Source: Apoderus coryli (lineage: Eukaryota > Arthropoda > Insecta > Coleoptera > Attelabidae). Taken from it: a DNA stretch of 64,000 nt. Made by a program: the position numbers and the translations under genes. The stretch lies in NCBI GenBank assembly GCA_911728435.2, contig OU452207.1:14471682-14535681 (forward strand), in the 5' to 3' direction. The notes beneath the pieces are model-generated. The model did not search any database and was not told the DNA's origin. It saw only the letters and a list, made by a program, of their open reading frames with translations. Shown here one piece after another: positions 1 through 11,670 of this stretch; position 1 is the first letter of the stretch; every line of letters starts with the position of its first letter.

Positions 1-399
1 TCATCTCTTCCTATAATAACATTTAATTCAGATGTCATCTGATTTTCATTCATGTTAACTTCTCCAGTTTGTTGGGAGGCTTATTTTTCGGTTATATACT
101 ACTAAATTTGGATAAAACCTTAAGAGTAATGCTTGCTGTATTGTTATTCGGAGATCAGTTACCAACCTCCCCGTCTTTCTTTGCAATATGTCTGTGGGAA
201 TCCGAGTAAAGAAAAATAAAATATATTTAGAAATTAGACCATATTAAGGTATGGTTCCGATTCTGCAGTTGACGCATGCACACATTGCTTGCAGCCGCTG
301 CTGCAGCAGTTCCAGTGACTGATATATGTTTGGTATGCATTAAGAATTGGTTCCGCTAGCTGCTTTGAGTACCAGTCCGGACGCAGCAACCGTTTTCCT

Positions 400-578
400 G
401 CGTTTTATTGTAACAGTAGTTTCTAAACGTCCACATTTCGAATGCCTCAAGTCTGTTCATGGTACTAAGTATTAAGGTCCACGTTTCTTTGCCGTACCAT
501 GCAACTGGATGCACATATTCTTGAAACCTTTATCTTCTAGGGATGAATTACATAGTAATCTCTGCATTTTTTGGCTCA
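400..578 (-). pseudogene. LINE reverse transcriptase C-terminal fragment, decayed
   Basis: Read on the minus strand, about 545 to 405 gives a run containing WYGKETWTL, LEAFEMW and a following R-rich stretch. The neighbouring frame just upstream gives MQRLLCNSSL. In non-LTR retrotransposons this motif order lies C-terminal to the reverse transcriptase, in the order LLCN, LYG.ETWTL, LEAFEMW. The two halves are in different frames, so at least one indel separates them. No catalytic motif remains. This is a short dead fragment. The clade is uncertain (RTE-like by motif). Confidence 0.6.
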
Positions 579-1005
579 TTCAGCATTTTTCGTAATCCAG
601 CTGCCAAAATATTTAACTTTTTCAACGCATAATCTCTATAATGTAAAATCCTTACTAATTCTAGGATTAACCAATTTCAGAACAAATAAAATTATAAGAT
701 TTACACACTTTGTTATTCCTTATCAAGAAGATATAATTCAATCCAAGTTTGAAACAAATTTCAAACTCTTGTTATATTAAATTCATAATTGGTCTTCGAA
801 AAATGAATTATATATTATAAATTATTCTTAGAAATTATTGTCAATTACTACTCTGCTTTTTGATGTAACCAAATTTAAAACATTCATTATACCTAAGGAA
901 CAAGAACTACAATTTATTGACTTTATAAATAAAACAAAACGAATAATGTAGATTATATTCTTAAGATTATCTTTATGTCTGTTTATTATTAATTATATTT
1001 TTTTG
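579..1005. other. AT-rich spacer, nothing recognised
   Basis: No coherent coding frame, inverted repeat or tandem repeat was seen between the two LINE fragments. A 69-codon open frame at 571-780 has no recognisable motif and is probably chance. Confidence 0.4.
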
Positions 1006-3275
1006 TATTAGAAAATCTTAAGGGTGCCATTTATGTGTACGGGGATTTTAACATAGATTTTTTATCAGATTCTAAAGATAAACAATTTGCTGGTAACATG
1101 TTTAGTTCTTTCGGTTTCGAAAATTTAATACATTCTCCAACAAGAATTGGTAAAACGAGCAGCACTTGTCTTGATAATTGTATAACTAATGCCAAGTCTT
1201 TATGTAATGTATCGTTATTTGATTGCTATGACTTGACCGATCATAAAGGTATTGTGAATGTGTGTAAGATAGTCAGATAAGGGAATAAAATCTAAAACAA
1301 AAATTTTAAAATTTAGACCAATTAATCAGGAAGGTGTGGAAAAATTTATAGATTTTTTACAGGGGTATGATTGGGAATCTCTGAACCTACTTAAAGACGT
1401 TGAAGAAATGTTCAATAAGTTTCATGTCGTACTGTTACAGGCAGTCAATGAATTTTTGCCTTTTAAAACTAAAACAATACACTATAAAAACACAAGAAAA
1501 ATTTGGTTTAATAACGAATTCGTGAAAAACTAAGATTTCTTATTGATGTTAATAAGCAAACTCCAAATTTGTCATTTGATAGTGAAATTAAAAAAATTAG
1601 GAACATTTATAAAACAAAAATTAAACAATCAAAAAAATAATTTTACGAGCGATTAATTTCTGACTCTGATGTCAAATCGAAAACAATTTGGAAGATTATT
1701 AAAGACCCATTGCTTCAAAATAGTAACACCAAAAAACCATTTCAAATAAAGCCATCTGATTTCAATGAATATTTTTTAAGTATTGCATTTGAAAACTAAA
1801 ACTTACTAAAGTGTCTCCCTTATATAAAAAGGATGATCCTGGAGAGGTTAGCAATTATCGACCTATTTCTATAATACCAATCCTCTCTAAGCCAATAGAA
1901 ATCGCTTTCAATAACAGGATATACGAATTTTTAGAGAAATACCAACTTATCTCAGAATCACAGTATGGTTATCGAAGGCGAATTTTTCCAAAACAAGCAA
2001 TCCTAAAGTTGGTGCGGTCCATTGTTGTTGCAATGGAGAGGGGTGAGACTCTTACATCAATATTCTGTGATCTTAGCAGAGCATTTGATTCTGTGATCCA
2101 TACAATTCTTTTAGCAAAATTGCCTCTGTATGGTGTGAGAGGGCTTGCTTTGAACTTCATTGAGTCCTACCTGAGCGATCGACAGCAGATAGTGGAGTGC
2201 GAGGGAGAGAGGTCTGATGCACGGGATGTAACCATAGGGGTACCCCAAGGTTCGATATTGGGTCCTCTTTTGTTTTTGCTCTATGTCAATGCTTTTGTTA
2301 GAGATACTCAAATCATTCAGTATGCGGATGATACTACTTTGTATGAGTCTAACAAAAATAATAACAAACAACTCGATAATAAATTTGTCATGGCAGAAAA
2401 ATGGTTCGAATCCAATAGACTGTGCCTTAATATTACAAAAACAGAGCGGATTGATTTTTCACTTAGGGGTTAATACGTTAACGATAAGGTTGTTAAATTT
2501 CTGGGAGTCTATCTGGACTCGCGTTTCCCAGATTGATAACCTCTCTAAAAGATTGTCGAATGTTAACTACCTTTTGAGGAGACTGGCGAGTACATGCTCT
2601 GAGAGCGTTGTTTGTTGCGCGTATATGGCGTACTTTTAGGGACTTATTAACTATAGCGTTCTGTTCTGGGGTAATGCATCTCACAGCGAAAAAATATTTA
2701 AAATACAGAAAACAGCAATACGCATAGTAGCAAAAGCGAATTACAAGGATTCATGCAAGCCGTTGTTTAAAAAACTAAATATTTTCACTGAAGGTTTAAA
2801 TAGACACGGTGATATGGATGAACATAACACAAGAAAAAAAGATAGGATATGCTTACCTCAGCACAGACTGGCCCTGACTGGTAAACAGTGTTTGATCATG
2901 GGAATCAGATTTTACAACCACGTGCCACTTTCTCTCCGAAACTTGAAAGACAATGTAAGGTTTAAGCAAGGGGTAAAACTGCATCTTCTTGAAATAATTC
3001 CGTACACTTACGCTGACTTTCTTAATTTCAAATTTTAAATGTATATAGACTAAAAGTTTTGTTTCTGTAGGATTTGTAATTTTACACTTATTTTGTTGTT
3101 GTTGATGTCGTTCTGTTTGTTTACTTATGGTAATGTTTTTTATTTTATTTTATTTTGTGTTTTTTATATTATTTATATTACTATATAGTAGTTTTAGTAT
3201 ATTATGTATGACGATGCAGATAACTACGGTTAAAACGCAAATAAAGAAATATTATTATTATTATTGTTGTTGTCT
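1006..3275 (+). mobile_element. Decayed non-LTR retrotransposon (Jockey/CR1-like)
   Basis: One LINE copy can be followed on the plus strand through broken frames. The C-terminal part of an apurinic endonuclease lies at 1035-1280 (YGDFNIDFL, then SPTRIGKTSSTCLDN). A linker follows at 1336-1533 and reverse transcriptase at 1811-2473, with a C-terminal tail at 2763-3038. The copy ends in a short ATT/GTT microsatellite tail near 3250-3275, typical of elements that prime on simple repeats. There is no ORF1 and the endonuclease start is missing, so the copy is 5' truncated. Stops and frame changes show it is inactive. The clade is an inference from motifs. Confidence 0.8.
1811..2473 (+). pseudogene. 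Reverse transcriptase core of the decayed LINE
   Basis: The frame is open for about 220 codons and contains reverse transcriptase blocks in order: SNYRPISIIP (fingers), QYGYRR, SRAFDSVIH (first catalytic Asp), GVPQGSILGPLLFLLYVN and the catalytic YADDTTLY. The protein would copy LINE RNA into DNA at a nicked target. The normal protein continues in one frame with the endonuclease upstream and the tail at 2763-3038. Here the joins are broken by stops, so it is a fragment. No true start codon is expected for this open frame. Confidence 0.85.
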
Positions 3276-3423
3276 CGATATTTTCTTTTTGTTTTTAGTT
3301 ATCTTATTTATTTTTTGTGTTAAACATTATCATAAATATGATCATAAATAAATAAATTTCTGAAATAAAATTGTTTGATAAAAATTGTTGCTTTTTCATT
3401 CTGATTTCTAGTAGTTGTAAAGA

Positions 3424-3560
3424 TGGGGTGTTCAGTTTCATCCTCCAAATCTGTGACATCTGGAGTGCCTCAGGGTTCTATTCTGTTTTTGCTGTATATC
3501 ATGGACATTCGTGCTTTAATTTACGAAAATTTGACCATAGCAGCAGTAAATTTCGCGAAT
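3424..3560 (+). pseudogene. Second short LINE reverse transcriptase fragment
   Basis: Frame from AAGATGGGG gives SVTSGVPQGSILFLLYIMDI followed by a stop-bounded tail. This is the SGVPQGSILGPLLFLLY block of non-LTR reverse transcriptases with the GPL residues deleted. It differs from the copy ending at 3275, so it is a second independent remnant about 150 bp downstream. It is too short for a clade. Confidence 0.6.
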
Positions 3561-3858
3561 TGCAGTGGCTAAAGATGCATGACGTATGTAAATTCAATTT
3601 CGTCACATTTGTCCATAAGTTTTAGTTACGTCTATACCAGCATCTTTGAAAATGAAGTTGACTAGAAGAAGTGAAATGAGTAATTTTAATATACGCCATA
3701 CTCAGACTCTATCCATCCCACGCCATTGTAGTGCTTTGTTTAGTCGTTTACATATAACGCAGTAAAAATTTACAATTCCTTGAATGCCAATTTTAGAGAT
3801 CTCTCTGTAACGTCATTTCGCGTCCATTTTTGTGCGTTCTCGCATTAGTTAAATACAT

Positions 3859-4487
3859 GCGTTACCCTAATTCGCAAATGTCGTAAGTCCACTTTTGGTC
3901 AAATTTGAGTTATTACCGCCATCTCGTTAATATACAGACAAGTTCCCTTTGTAAAAATCACCACGACTGTATTAGAATTTTCTGTTATTTAAAAACCGAC
4001 TTAGAATATATCGCTAGTCCCATATATGTGGCATATCTGAAAAAGATAACATCGTAAGTCCTTCAGATATCATTGCTATGTAACGGCCTATATACATTCT
4101 TAGGTTTTTATCTAATTTTTAAAAAGTTTTGTGCATTCTTTATTAAACCCGTATATTTTTCATTACTTATTAAGTATAATTTATAGATTTATATTACTTA
4201 ATTTGAATCCGTCATTTATCAAAACTCCTAGAATTGGAGTTATGACTTCTTCTATGTGCTGTTAATGGGACTAACTCGGACATACGATTTTTTCATTTGC
4301 AATATATAGACGTACGATTGTATTTGAGAACGCAAAAGTCGATAGTCCATTAAAAATATAAATAATGCCTCTTTTTTAAAGAAATAAAGTTTTTCCATAA
4401 AAAAACACTAATAAAATGCTTATATTTTCAAAAAAACAATCTGTGGCTATAAATCGGACTTACGACATTTGCGAATTAGAGTAACGG
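3859..4487. mobile_element. TIR element (MITE-like), about 630 bp
   Basis: The left end near 3860-3890 and the right end near 4457-4486 are inverted copies sharing AATTCGCAAATGTCGTAAGT plus a few flanking bases. No coding frame lies between them. TA dinucleotides lie near both outer ends, but the duplication is not clear. It is probably a non-autonomous DNA transposon of unassigned superfamily. Confidence 0.65.
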
Positions 4488-5310
4488 TATATACAAACAT
4501 CCATTACAAGATAATGGCTAGAGCTCGCCACGCTCTCTACCACATAAACCTCACTATGGACAACAAGTCCAACTAACGCTATCAATGTACCTATACATTA
4601 TTATCGGTAATATAGATATCTCACCATTACCTATTCTCAACTATGTATAATGTCGCTATGTAGTATATCGTGTGTAATATGTTTGACTAGTGAATCAACT
4701 AATATTAATTAAACTGCCGGTCCTTTAATTATTCAACCCCTAACGTAACACATTTGAAAAAAGATTTGCTTCTAAATCAATAATTATAATTATTACTGGT
4801 TAGTGGGTATTCGTTTTTGTTAGTGAAAATACATATGTTTCATTTTGGGTACTGTTAGTCGATTTTTTTTTTAGTTATATTATGTAATATCCATTTTCTC
4901 TCTTTTTTTATTATTACTTTATAATTATGAAATATTTTGTAAGACCCTATATATTTTTCCTAATATTATAATCGAAATATTTTTTTTCATTCATCAATTT
5001 CGTGAGAACATACAAAGATTCACTTGTGTGAAGTCTGCGCCACACTTCAGCTCCGGGCTTCCCCCATCATTCCATTACCCCTGCATGCGCTTAGGCGCAT
5101 TTTACATGTTCTACGCAATTATGCGTATAGCAACCCTGCACATTTATAGAAAATAATATTTATACTATTGTGGACTGAAAACAATGCAGTAATTTGACAT
5201 TTATTTATATTAGCACCAATTGTAATAGTTAATAATTTAATAAACAGGTGAATTCGCATATAACAGTAAACATAACCTCGAAATAAATAATATTTAAATT
5301 TATTAGGTTA
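4488..5310. other. AT-rich spacer, no gene seen
   Basis: Both strands show only short chance frames. No inverted or tandem repeat was noticed apart from A/T runs. Confidence 0.4.
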
Positions 5311-6541
5311 GAAAAATGCCTTGTGCTCCGAAACTTTTATAAAAAATTAGTTGCTGCTTGTGATTTTTTTTAGCCATTACGATATTTTATTCAAATAATT
5401 TGAAAACTACCCCCACATGTCTAGAAAAGAAAATATATCATAGCTGCGAAAGCCTTTCATGAAATAGAATGGTGCCTGTGAATTTTATTAGCTATTAACA
5501 TATGCAACTATACGTACTAGGGTTAAATAACGCACAAAGTCTGTGTTACTTAGCCCAAGAACATATTTACAAACTAACCCCTTATGACTACGATCAAACT
5601 AAAAAAATCATAGCTCCCAAACCCTTTCACGAAATACAATGGGGCCTACGAAATCTGTTAGCTACTAACATATGCCACAATATGTACTAGGGCTAAATAA
5701 CGCACAAAGTCTGTGTTACTTAGCCCAAGACCATATTTAGAAACTAACCCCTTATGTCTACGGTCACACTAAAAAAATCGTAGCTCCGAAACCCTTTCAC
5801 GAAATACAATGGGTCCTACGAATTCTGTTAGCTACGAACATATGCCACAATATGTACTAGGGCTAAATAGCGCACAAAGTCAGCGTTGCTTAGCCCAAGA
5901 ACATATTTAGAAACTAATCCCTTATGTCTACGATCAAACTAAAAAAAATCTTAGCTCCCAAACCCTTTCACGAAATAGAATGAAGCCTACGAATTTTATT
6001 AGGTACTAATATATGCCACAACATATACTAGGGCTAAATAGCGCACAAAGTCTGTGTTGCTTAGCCCAAGTACATATTTAGAAACTAACCCCTTATGTCT
6101 ACGATCAAACTAAAAAAATCATAGCTCCCAAACCCTTCCACTAAATAGAATGGGGCCTACGAATTTTATTAACTACTAATATATGCCACAATATGGACTA
6201 GAGCTAAATAGCGCACAAAGTCTGTGTTGCTTAGCCCAAGAACATATTTAGACACTAATCCCTTATGTCTACGATCAAACTACAAAAATCGTAGCTCCCA
6301 AACCCTTTCACGAAATAGAATGGGGCCTACGAATTTTATTAGCTACTAATATGTGCCACAACATCCACTAGGGCAAAATAGCGCACAAAGTCTGTGTTGC
6401 TTAGCCCAAGTACATATTTAGAAACTAACCCTTTATGTCTACGATCAAACTAAAAAAATCATAGCTCCCAAACCCTTTCACGAAATACAATGCGGCCTAC
6501 GAATTCTATTAGCTACAAACATATGCCACTATATGTACTAG
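5311..6541 (+). repeat. 170-bp satellite array, about 7 copies
   Basis: The anchor TAGCTCCCAAACC recurs at 5441 (variant), 5611, 5781, 5952, 6122, 6292 and 6462, giving steps of 170, 170, 171, 170, 170 and 170 bp. A more diverged and shortened copy starts near 5324, 117 bp before the first regular copy. The array stops abruptly near 6541. Copies differ by scattered substitutions. Open frames such as 5502-5690 are read-through of the monomer and are not genes. The length is in the range of classical satellite monomers, and arrays of this size also occur inside Helitron-type elements. Confidence 0.92.
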
Positions 6542-7013
6542 AGCCTCAAAATTACGTGATTTTTGATATGACTACAAAGCATTTACTGAACCATATGGCA
6601 ACACTGCGGTCCAGCTCGTTGTCTTATAACCCGAGAATAGCCACTACAGAGAAGCGACAGGCTGGGATGGATTTTCGTTGCGCATGTGCGAAGTAATTGT
6701 GGATAACCTTAGATTATGTAAGAGAGGGGATACCGCACCGTCCGTCGTATATCTGAATGCATGGCAAGTGTTACGCTTTTAATGCGGCGCCATTTTTTAT
6801 GTGCCAAACAATCAGAAAACTATTCGTGCATTTTTGATGATTTTATTTGTGAAAAATGGGAATAGAAATATATTTTGTACATTAATAAAATGATAATTTC
6901 AATTCAATTTCATTTCATAGGTAAAACTTAGAATGATGTATTAAGTCGCTTCTAGTTTTTATTAATTTTTAATAATTAAACGTAATCTTTAAGGTATTAT
7001 CTTTCAGTATACC
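6542..7013. other. Spacer after the satellite, nothing recognised
   Basis: Somewhat more GC-rich near 6600-6780 and then AT-rich. No motif, tRNA-like fold or repeat end was identified. Confidence 0.35.
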
Positions 7014-7399
7014 GGGTGTCCCACCGGGAAGGGATTTGATCGATTATAGAGAAACTACACTGTGGAACAATCTGAAAATCTGGTGTGGTACTTAGGTCGA
7101 CGGCACCAATTCGGCTAAAATGTTTTCAAGAATCTAGCACTTCCGGTTATACTGGAAATGGGTGTCAACTTCCTGATTTCAAATACGACCCTATATAAAT
7201 TATATTTTTTTTTGGATTCTTCTTGTAATTCTAAACATATTTCATACATAATATGTTATACCTATCGCCAGCCGTTTTCGAAATATTTGAAATTTTATAT
7301 CAAAAATGACGTTTTCAGAATAAAGAATAATAACAATTTTTTATTATACGGATGCTTTAATAATTTAATTTGTTAGAATATCCTAGGAGATATAGACCT
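7014..7399. repeat. Possible single end of a DNA transposon, then AT-rich spacer
   Basis: ACCGGGTGTCCCACCGG at about 7014 resembles the CAGGGTGTCCC ends of mariner-like MITEs, but no matching inverted end was found nearby. The rest, to 7399, shows no coding or repeat structure. Low confidence. Confidence 0.3.
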
Positions 7400-7800
7400 A
7401 CTTTAGCCGCCTACGTATATTTTTTTAGTAAATATTAACACAGGGTATTTGAAAAAAAGGGTAAAAAATAAAATTGAAAAAAGTGTCATAATTCAAAATT
7501 TTTAAATGGCAACCCCCCATTTTATATATTTTTTATTTTTTTGCATCAATAATAAGGGCAAGTTTATGAAAGGATGTCTATCCCAAAAACTGATAGTTTT
7601 CAAAATATTGGCAATTTTATATTTTTCTATTACAAGATACTGATATGAATTTGATATTTAATTGATTTTAGTTGGCAATGATGGCTTTAGATAGCAAATA
7701 AATATGACACTTGACAAAAATAATCAAGAACTATGACAAATTGTAGACATTAATTAGTAGTAATAATCATGGCGGGCGTATAAATTATACTAACGAATAC
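7400..7800. repeat. Single-arm copy of the 15.4-16.05 kb repeat family
   Basis: The stretch from TAGCCGCCTACGTATA through GGCAACCCCCCATTTT and GACAAATTGTAGACATTAAT matches, with scattered changes, both arms of the inverted pair at 15455-16050. It shows the same order of landmarks: TTAGTAAATATTAA, GGCAACCCCC, ATGTCTAT, TTTTCTATTACAA and GACACTTG. It is therefore an interspersed element. No coding frame was seen. Confidence 0.75.
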
Positions 7801-8380
7801 TATCTAAGTTTGTTTATTATTGCACTGATAGCAATAATTGTTGCAATTATTTACCGGACAGAAGTATTAAAGAAAACTAGTGTGGTTTCAGGTAACATTG
7901 AATATTGGAAATATGCGATATTCGTCATTCTTTACTACATTAATTATTTATTGAGTCATCGTAATAAAATAAGTATTTGTTTCATCTATTGTAGTATAAC
8001 ATACTTACCCAGGTTCGTTCAGCAAATTACATAATAAGTATTTTCTTTTCCACTTCCATCTACGTTGTGTGTAACATTGGCCCCCTTTCCAATACTACTT
8101 ACCGAAAATACACTCGACATAGGCATAGTTAGCGAAATTAGAGGGGCTTAATAAAAGAAAACACGAAATTTGTAATATTATTAATTTATTTATAATAAGT
8201 AATAAGAAAGTTAGCTTGGAATTTATAAGGGGAAAAAGCTCGGCAGAGAAACCCTCCTCAATTCCAGATACCTTATGCTATAAAAATGTATAATAATAAT
8301 CAAACAATTGTGTGTAGGATTTTTTTTATTCCTTTCATACAATAAATATGGAATGTGCATTTGATTTTTTAATTAAAAGT

Positions 8381-9605
8381 GCCTATTACCAACGAAGAAG
8401 CATTTGGTTTGTTGGCAGTTATTTCGTGTGCCTCAAAAATGCTTTGACGCTTTGCAAGGATCTATAAGAAAAATGACATTACAAGATTGGCAAATCGTTT
8501 ACGAACGAGTGGAAGTATTCTGCGACGATTCCAAAGAAGGAGTTGTTCAGGTCGCTCGGAAAGAAATGTTAATATCATATATACAATGTGTCCACGGATA
8601 GAGTTTGGAAGTGGAAAAACTTTTTTATTTGTCGATTTAGAAGAAAAAGTCATTCTTTATAAAAACGTCTGCTTGTGTCGAAACTACAATTTCCAATACC
8701 AAATTTACGGTTACTATACAGGGTATATCAAAAATAACATTTTTAATGATTTTGATTTTTTTGTTTTTTTTACTTTTATGAAAATATTTTCAAAACCGTG
8801 ATTTATTACACCAATTGTGCAAAAAACACTGATAAACTTTTTCTCAAAGTGGTTAATTTCATAGCTACTATTAAAATAATAAAATTAAAAAAACAAGAAA
8901 ATCAAAATCATTAAAAATATTATTTTTGATATACGCTGTATAGTAATCGTAAATTTGGTATTTGAATTTGTAATTTTGACACAAGCAGACGTTTTTATAA
9001 AGAATGACTTTTTCTTCTAAATCTACAAATAAAAACGTTTTTCTTCCAAACTCTATCCAATGTGTCCACGGATAGAGTTTGGAAGAGCAAAAACATTTTT
9101 ATTTGTAGATTTAGAAGAAAAAGTCATTTTTTATAAAAACGTCTGCTTGTGTCAAAACTACAATTTAGAGTACGAAATTTTCAATGACTTTGATTTCCTT
9201 GTTTTTTTTTTAATTTTATTGTAATAGTAGCTATGAAATTAACCACTTTGAGAAAAAAGTTTATGTGTTTTTTGCACAATTGGTGTAATAAATCACGGTT
9301 TTGAAAATATTTTCATAAAATTAAAAAAAAAAACAAAAAAATCAAAATCATTAAAAATGTTATTTTTGATATACCCTGTATAGTAATCGTAAATTTGGCA
9401 TTTAAAATTGTAGTTTCGACACAAGCAGACGTTTTTATAAAGAATGACTTTTTCTTTTAAATCGACAAAAAAAAGTTTTTCTTCTTCCAAACTCTATCCG
9501 TGGACACATTGTATATTATATCAAGTTAACCAACATGCCAGCATTATAAGAGAAATGGTGCAAGCACTTCGAGTTTCACACGCAATAGTTCACAAAATTT
9601 GTGTT
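8381..9605 (+). pseudogene. Mariner-type transposase N-terminal relic, split by MITEs
   Basis: One frame from 8381 reads TNEEAFGLLAVISC, then after one stop RLANRLRTSGSILRRFQR and SGRSERNVNI, up to 8580. After the MITE pair (8584-9511) a frame from 9525 reads NQHASIIREMVQALRVSH and AIVHKI. This is the order seen in the N-terminal DNA-binding region of insect mariner-type transposases (DUF4817-like first part, then a helix-turn-helix ending VSH..V.RI). No catalytic domain follows. The relic was already in place when the MITE pair inserted at a TA site. The family assignment is from motif memory. Confidence 0.55.
8584..9511. mobile_element. Two fused palindromic MITEs with TA duplication
   Basis: The outer ends are inverted copies of CAATGTGTCCACGGATAGAG, flanked by TA at both sides (before 8584 and at 9512-9513). 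Inside, the same ends meet head to tail near 9056-9060, where the first unit has lost its last bases. Each unit is largely palindromic. In the left unit a second TIR (CAGGGTATATCAAAAATAAC at about 8718, its inverse near 8925) lies within the outer arms, so it looks like a MITE within a MITE. The open frames at 8487-8801 and 9293-9490 come from these repeats. Confidence 0.85.
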
Positions 9606-9898
9606 TTTTTATTACAACCCACAATTAATTTTATAAAAATTTATTGAATGTTAAATTTAGGCAAAAATATATTCACTCATTGGGATGCACACGAGAAAGA
9701 TAGAGACTTTCGGTGTTCACTGTTTTCTTTATTTTTATATGCTCTTTCTATCTGAAGACTAATAGTACCATTCCATTTGATTTTTCTAAGAAAATTGATA
9801 AAATCGGAAACATTGTTATCTATCTCCATCTAGCGGCCATATATAAAAAATAAATAAAAGCAGCAATACTTTCTTTGAAACTCCCAAATATTATGTTT
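9606..9898. other. Spacer, nothing recognised
   Basis: AT-rich sequence between the mariner relic and the hAT element. No supported feature. Confidence 0.35.
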
Positions 9899-9906
9899 AT
9901 ACTGAG

Positions 9907-10845
9907 CAGACCTGGGCAGTACTTAAGTACATGTACTTAAAATTGTACTTAAGTACATGTACTTATAAGTACATTTTGTTTTGTGTACTTAAGTACCTGT
10001 ACTTGTAATTATTTTGATGTACTTAAAATGTACTTAAAATTTACTTGAAGAATATCCGTATACGCTATATTCTATTTCTGTTGTGGTTTTAAGAATACAA
10101 ATATGATTGATGTAAGTGCTTGTGCTAGTGAGGAACATGACCGTTTCTCCACTGCTGAAGATCCAGAATACGTTCCTCCTAAGAGGAAAAGACAGATAAA
10201 GGAATTTCGCATAGATATTAATGTTGCTTCTACAAGTTCTACAGGCAGTGACACTGGAGAGCAATTTTCAAATATGCCAATAATTTTAGATTGAAAGTTT
10301 TTTACAATAACTCAAATAGACGACAATAAAACGATCATTTTCTATAAGAACAAATTTTCTAAAACATTTAAAAAGGGGTCACACGAGTGCGTACAGTAAC
10401 TATTTATTATATAACGAAAATAAAAAGCTAAAGAAAACGTTCAATATGAATATTCAACTGGAACAAGATGATCAAATAAAAAGATCCCAAGTGAGCATAC
10501 GACATTTTCTAGTAGAAAAAAGTACTACCGGAGTTTTACATAAAGACTTACTTGCAGTCTGCTGGCGACAACCACATATTTAAGTGTCATAGAATATACA
10601 ATAGCTACATTGCAATATTTTGACTTTTTCTCTCTAGCCTCTACAACTCTACGGACCTTATGTAGTAATGTACTTGAAATGTACTTGTGATGTACTTAAA
10701 ATTTATCTTTCATAAGTACATATGTACTTAAAATAATAAGCACTTCTGAATCAAGTACTTAGATTTTCGGTACTCTAAGTACATTTAGAATGTACTTGTA
10801 CTTGAATATTTTAAGTACAATTGTGCTGTACTTGGCCCAGGTCTG
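9907..10845 (+). mobile_element. Non-autonomous hAT element with perfect 8-bp TSD
   Basis: The ends are CAGACCTGGGC and its inverse GCCCAGGTCTG. They are flanked by identical 8-bp copies of ATACTGAG at 9899-9906 and 10846-10853, the duplication length of hAT transposases. Both subterminal regions (9918-10050 and 10665-10835) are crowded with GTACTTAA and GTACTTG motifs in both orientations, the expected layout of transposase-binding sites. At 939 bp it is far too short for a full hAT transposase and keeps only a broken N-terminal part. Confidence 0.95.
10103..10590 (+). pseudogene. hAT transposase N-terminal remnant with BED-finger half
   Basis: The frame 10103-10294 is acidic and Ser/Thr-rich and carries PPKRKRQIKEF. 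After a frame change a second frame near 10370-10570 reads HLKRGHTSAYSNYLLYNENK. This is the C-terminal His half of a BED zinc finger, the DNA-binding module of hAT transposases. The Cys half is unclear and the RNase-H-like catalytic domain is absent. Position and orientation fit the hAT ends around it. Confidence 0.6.
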
Positions 10846-10853
10846 ATACTGAG

Positions 10854-11146
10854 CCTAATTTTATTAAAATCGGACTATCCGTAAGAAAGTTAGATACATT
10901 TTTACAAAACAACATTCTCCGGCTCCTGCACCATTTATTTAAGAAGATAGGGAAAGAACGTTTATATGAAAAAGTTTTAGAATTGTAGTTAGATCATTCC
11001 AATTAAGTTTAACACTTACGTAATATAAGTATATTTTTAAGTAAACAGTGTTTTTCAATTTAGAGTTAGATTTACGCCCTCTAGTGGACATTTTAGGAAA
11101 CTAAAACTATTTTCCAGCGATTTCCCTTGTCCTCTTTTACTAATAA
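10854..11146. other. Spacer, nothing recognised
   Basis: AT-rich sequence between the hAT and Harbinger elements. No coding or repeat feature supported. Confidence 0.35.
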
Positions 11147-11363
11147 TGGCCGTTTGCACCACATACCGTTTAAGTCACGATTTGTTCTAAGAGGCGCTTA
11201 GCTTCTATTTTTTATTGCACCGCGTTAAAACGTCACTTTAAATTTGCCTAAGTGTTCCTTAAGTTAAGACTCGAAAATTCTCTTCTTAAATGGCATTCTA
11301 ACCTCAATATTGCTTTTATATTTTTCATTATTGGGTTGTTTACATTGTGTGGCGATTAAAAAT

Positions 11364-11600
11364 ATGGGATTATTGGATGATGATCTTGATTTCGAATTAA
11401 TTGAACATGGATTTCCAAGGAGGGTTTATGAAAGGCCGAATTATTTCTAAGATATGGAAAATTTAAGTTTTTTTCAAAGATTTCGACTGACGAAGCCTAC
11501 GATTCGGCCTATCCTAGACCAAATTGAGCATTTTTACTAGAATTTGATGAGATATGACAGCTTTCATTAGAAGATAAAGACCGGAAACGGCTTTGTGCTT
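11364..11600 (+). pseudogene. Harbinger transposase N-terminal remnant
   Basis: From ATG at 11364 the frame reads LLDDDLDFELIEHG, FPRRVYERPNY, a stop, then FFQRFRLTKPTIRPILDQIE. That is the acidic start, the RP-x-Y block and the F-x-RFRL-K helix that precede the DDE nuclease of Harbinger (HARBI1-like) proteins. Three in-frame stops are present and the DDE domain is missing, so it is dead. The encoded protein would have been the nuclease; the Myb-like partner gene is not seen. Confidence 0.75.
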
Positions 11601-11624
11601 AACATACCTATTACTATTATATAA

Positions 11625-11670
11625 AGGTATACCCACAGATCTAGAAACTCCTAGATCTGTGGGTATACCT
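11625..11670. repeat. Perfect 20-bp hairpin with 6-nt loop
   Basis: AGGTATACCCACAGATCTAG (11625-11644) is exactly repeated in inverse at 11651-11670, with the loop AAACTC. It lies inside the Harbinger element and probably arose as a small foldback insertion or fill-in duplication. Confidence 0.95.

Noticed and set aside
5311..6541. CRISPR-like array
   Set aside because: Units are contiguous 170-bp satellite copies without short repeats and unique spacers, and the genome is eukaryotic.
5502..6696. Open frames inside the 170-bp array
   Set aside because: They repeat with the satellite monomer and carry no domain; a gene call here would be an artefact.
8487..9490. Frames with KTFLFVDLEEKVILYKNVCL-type peptides
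   Set aside because: They are translations of MITE terminal repeats found in both orientations.
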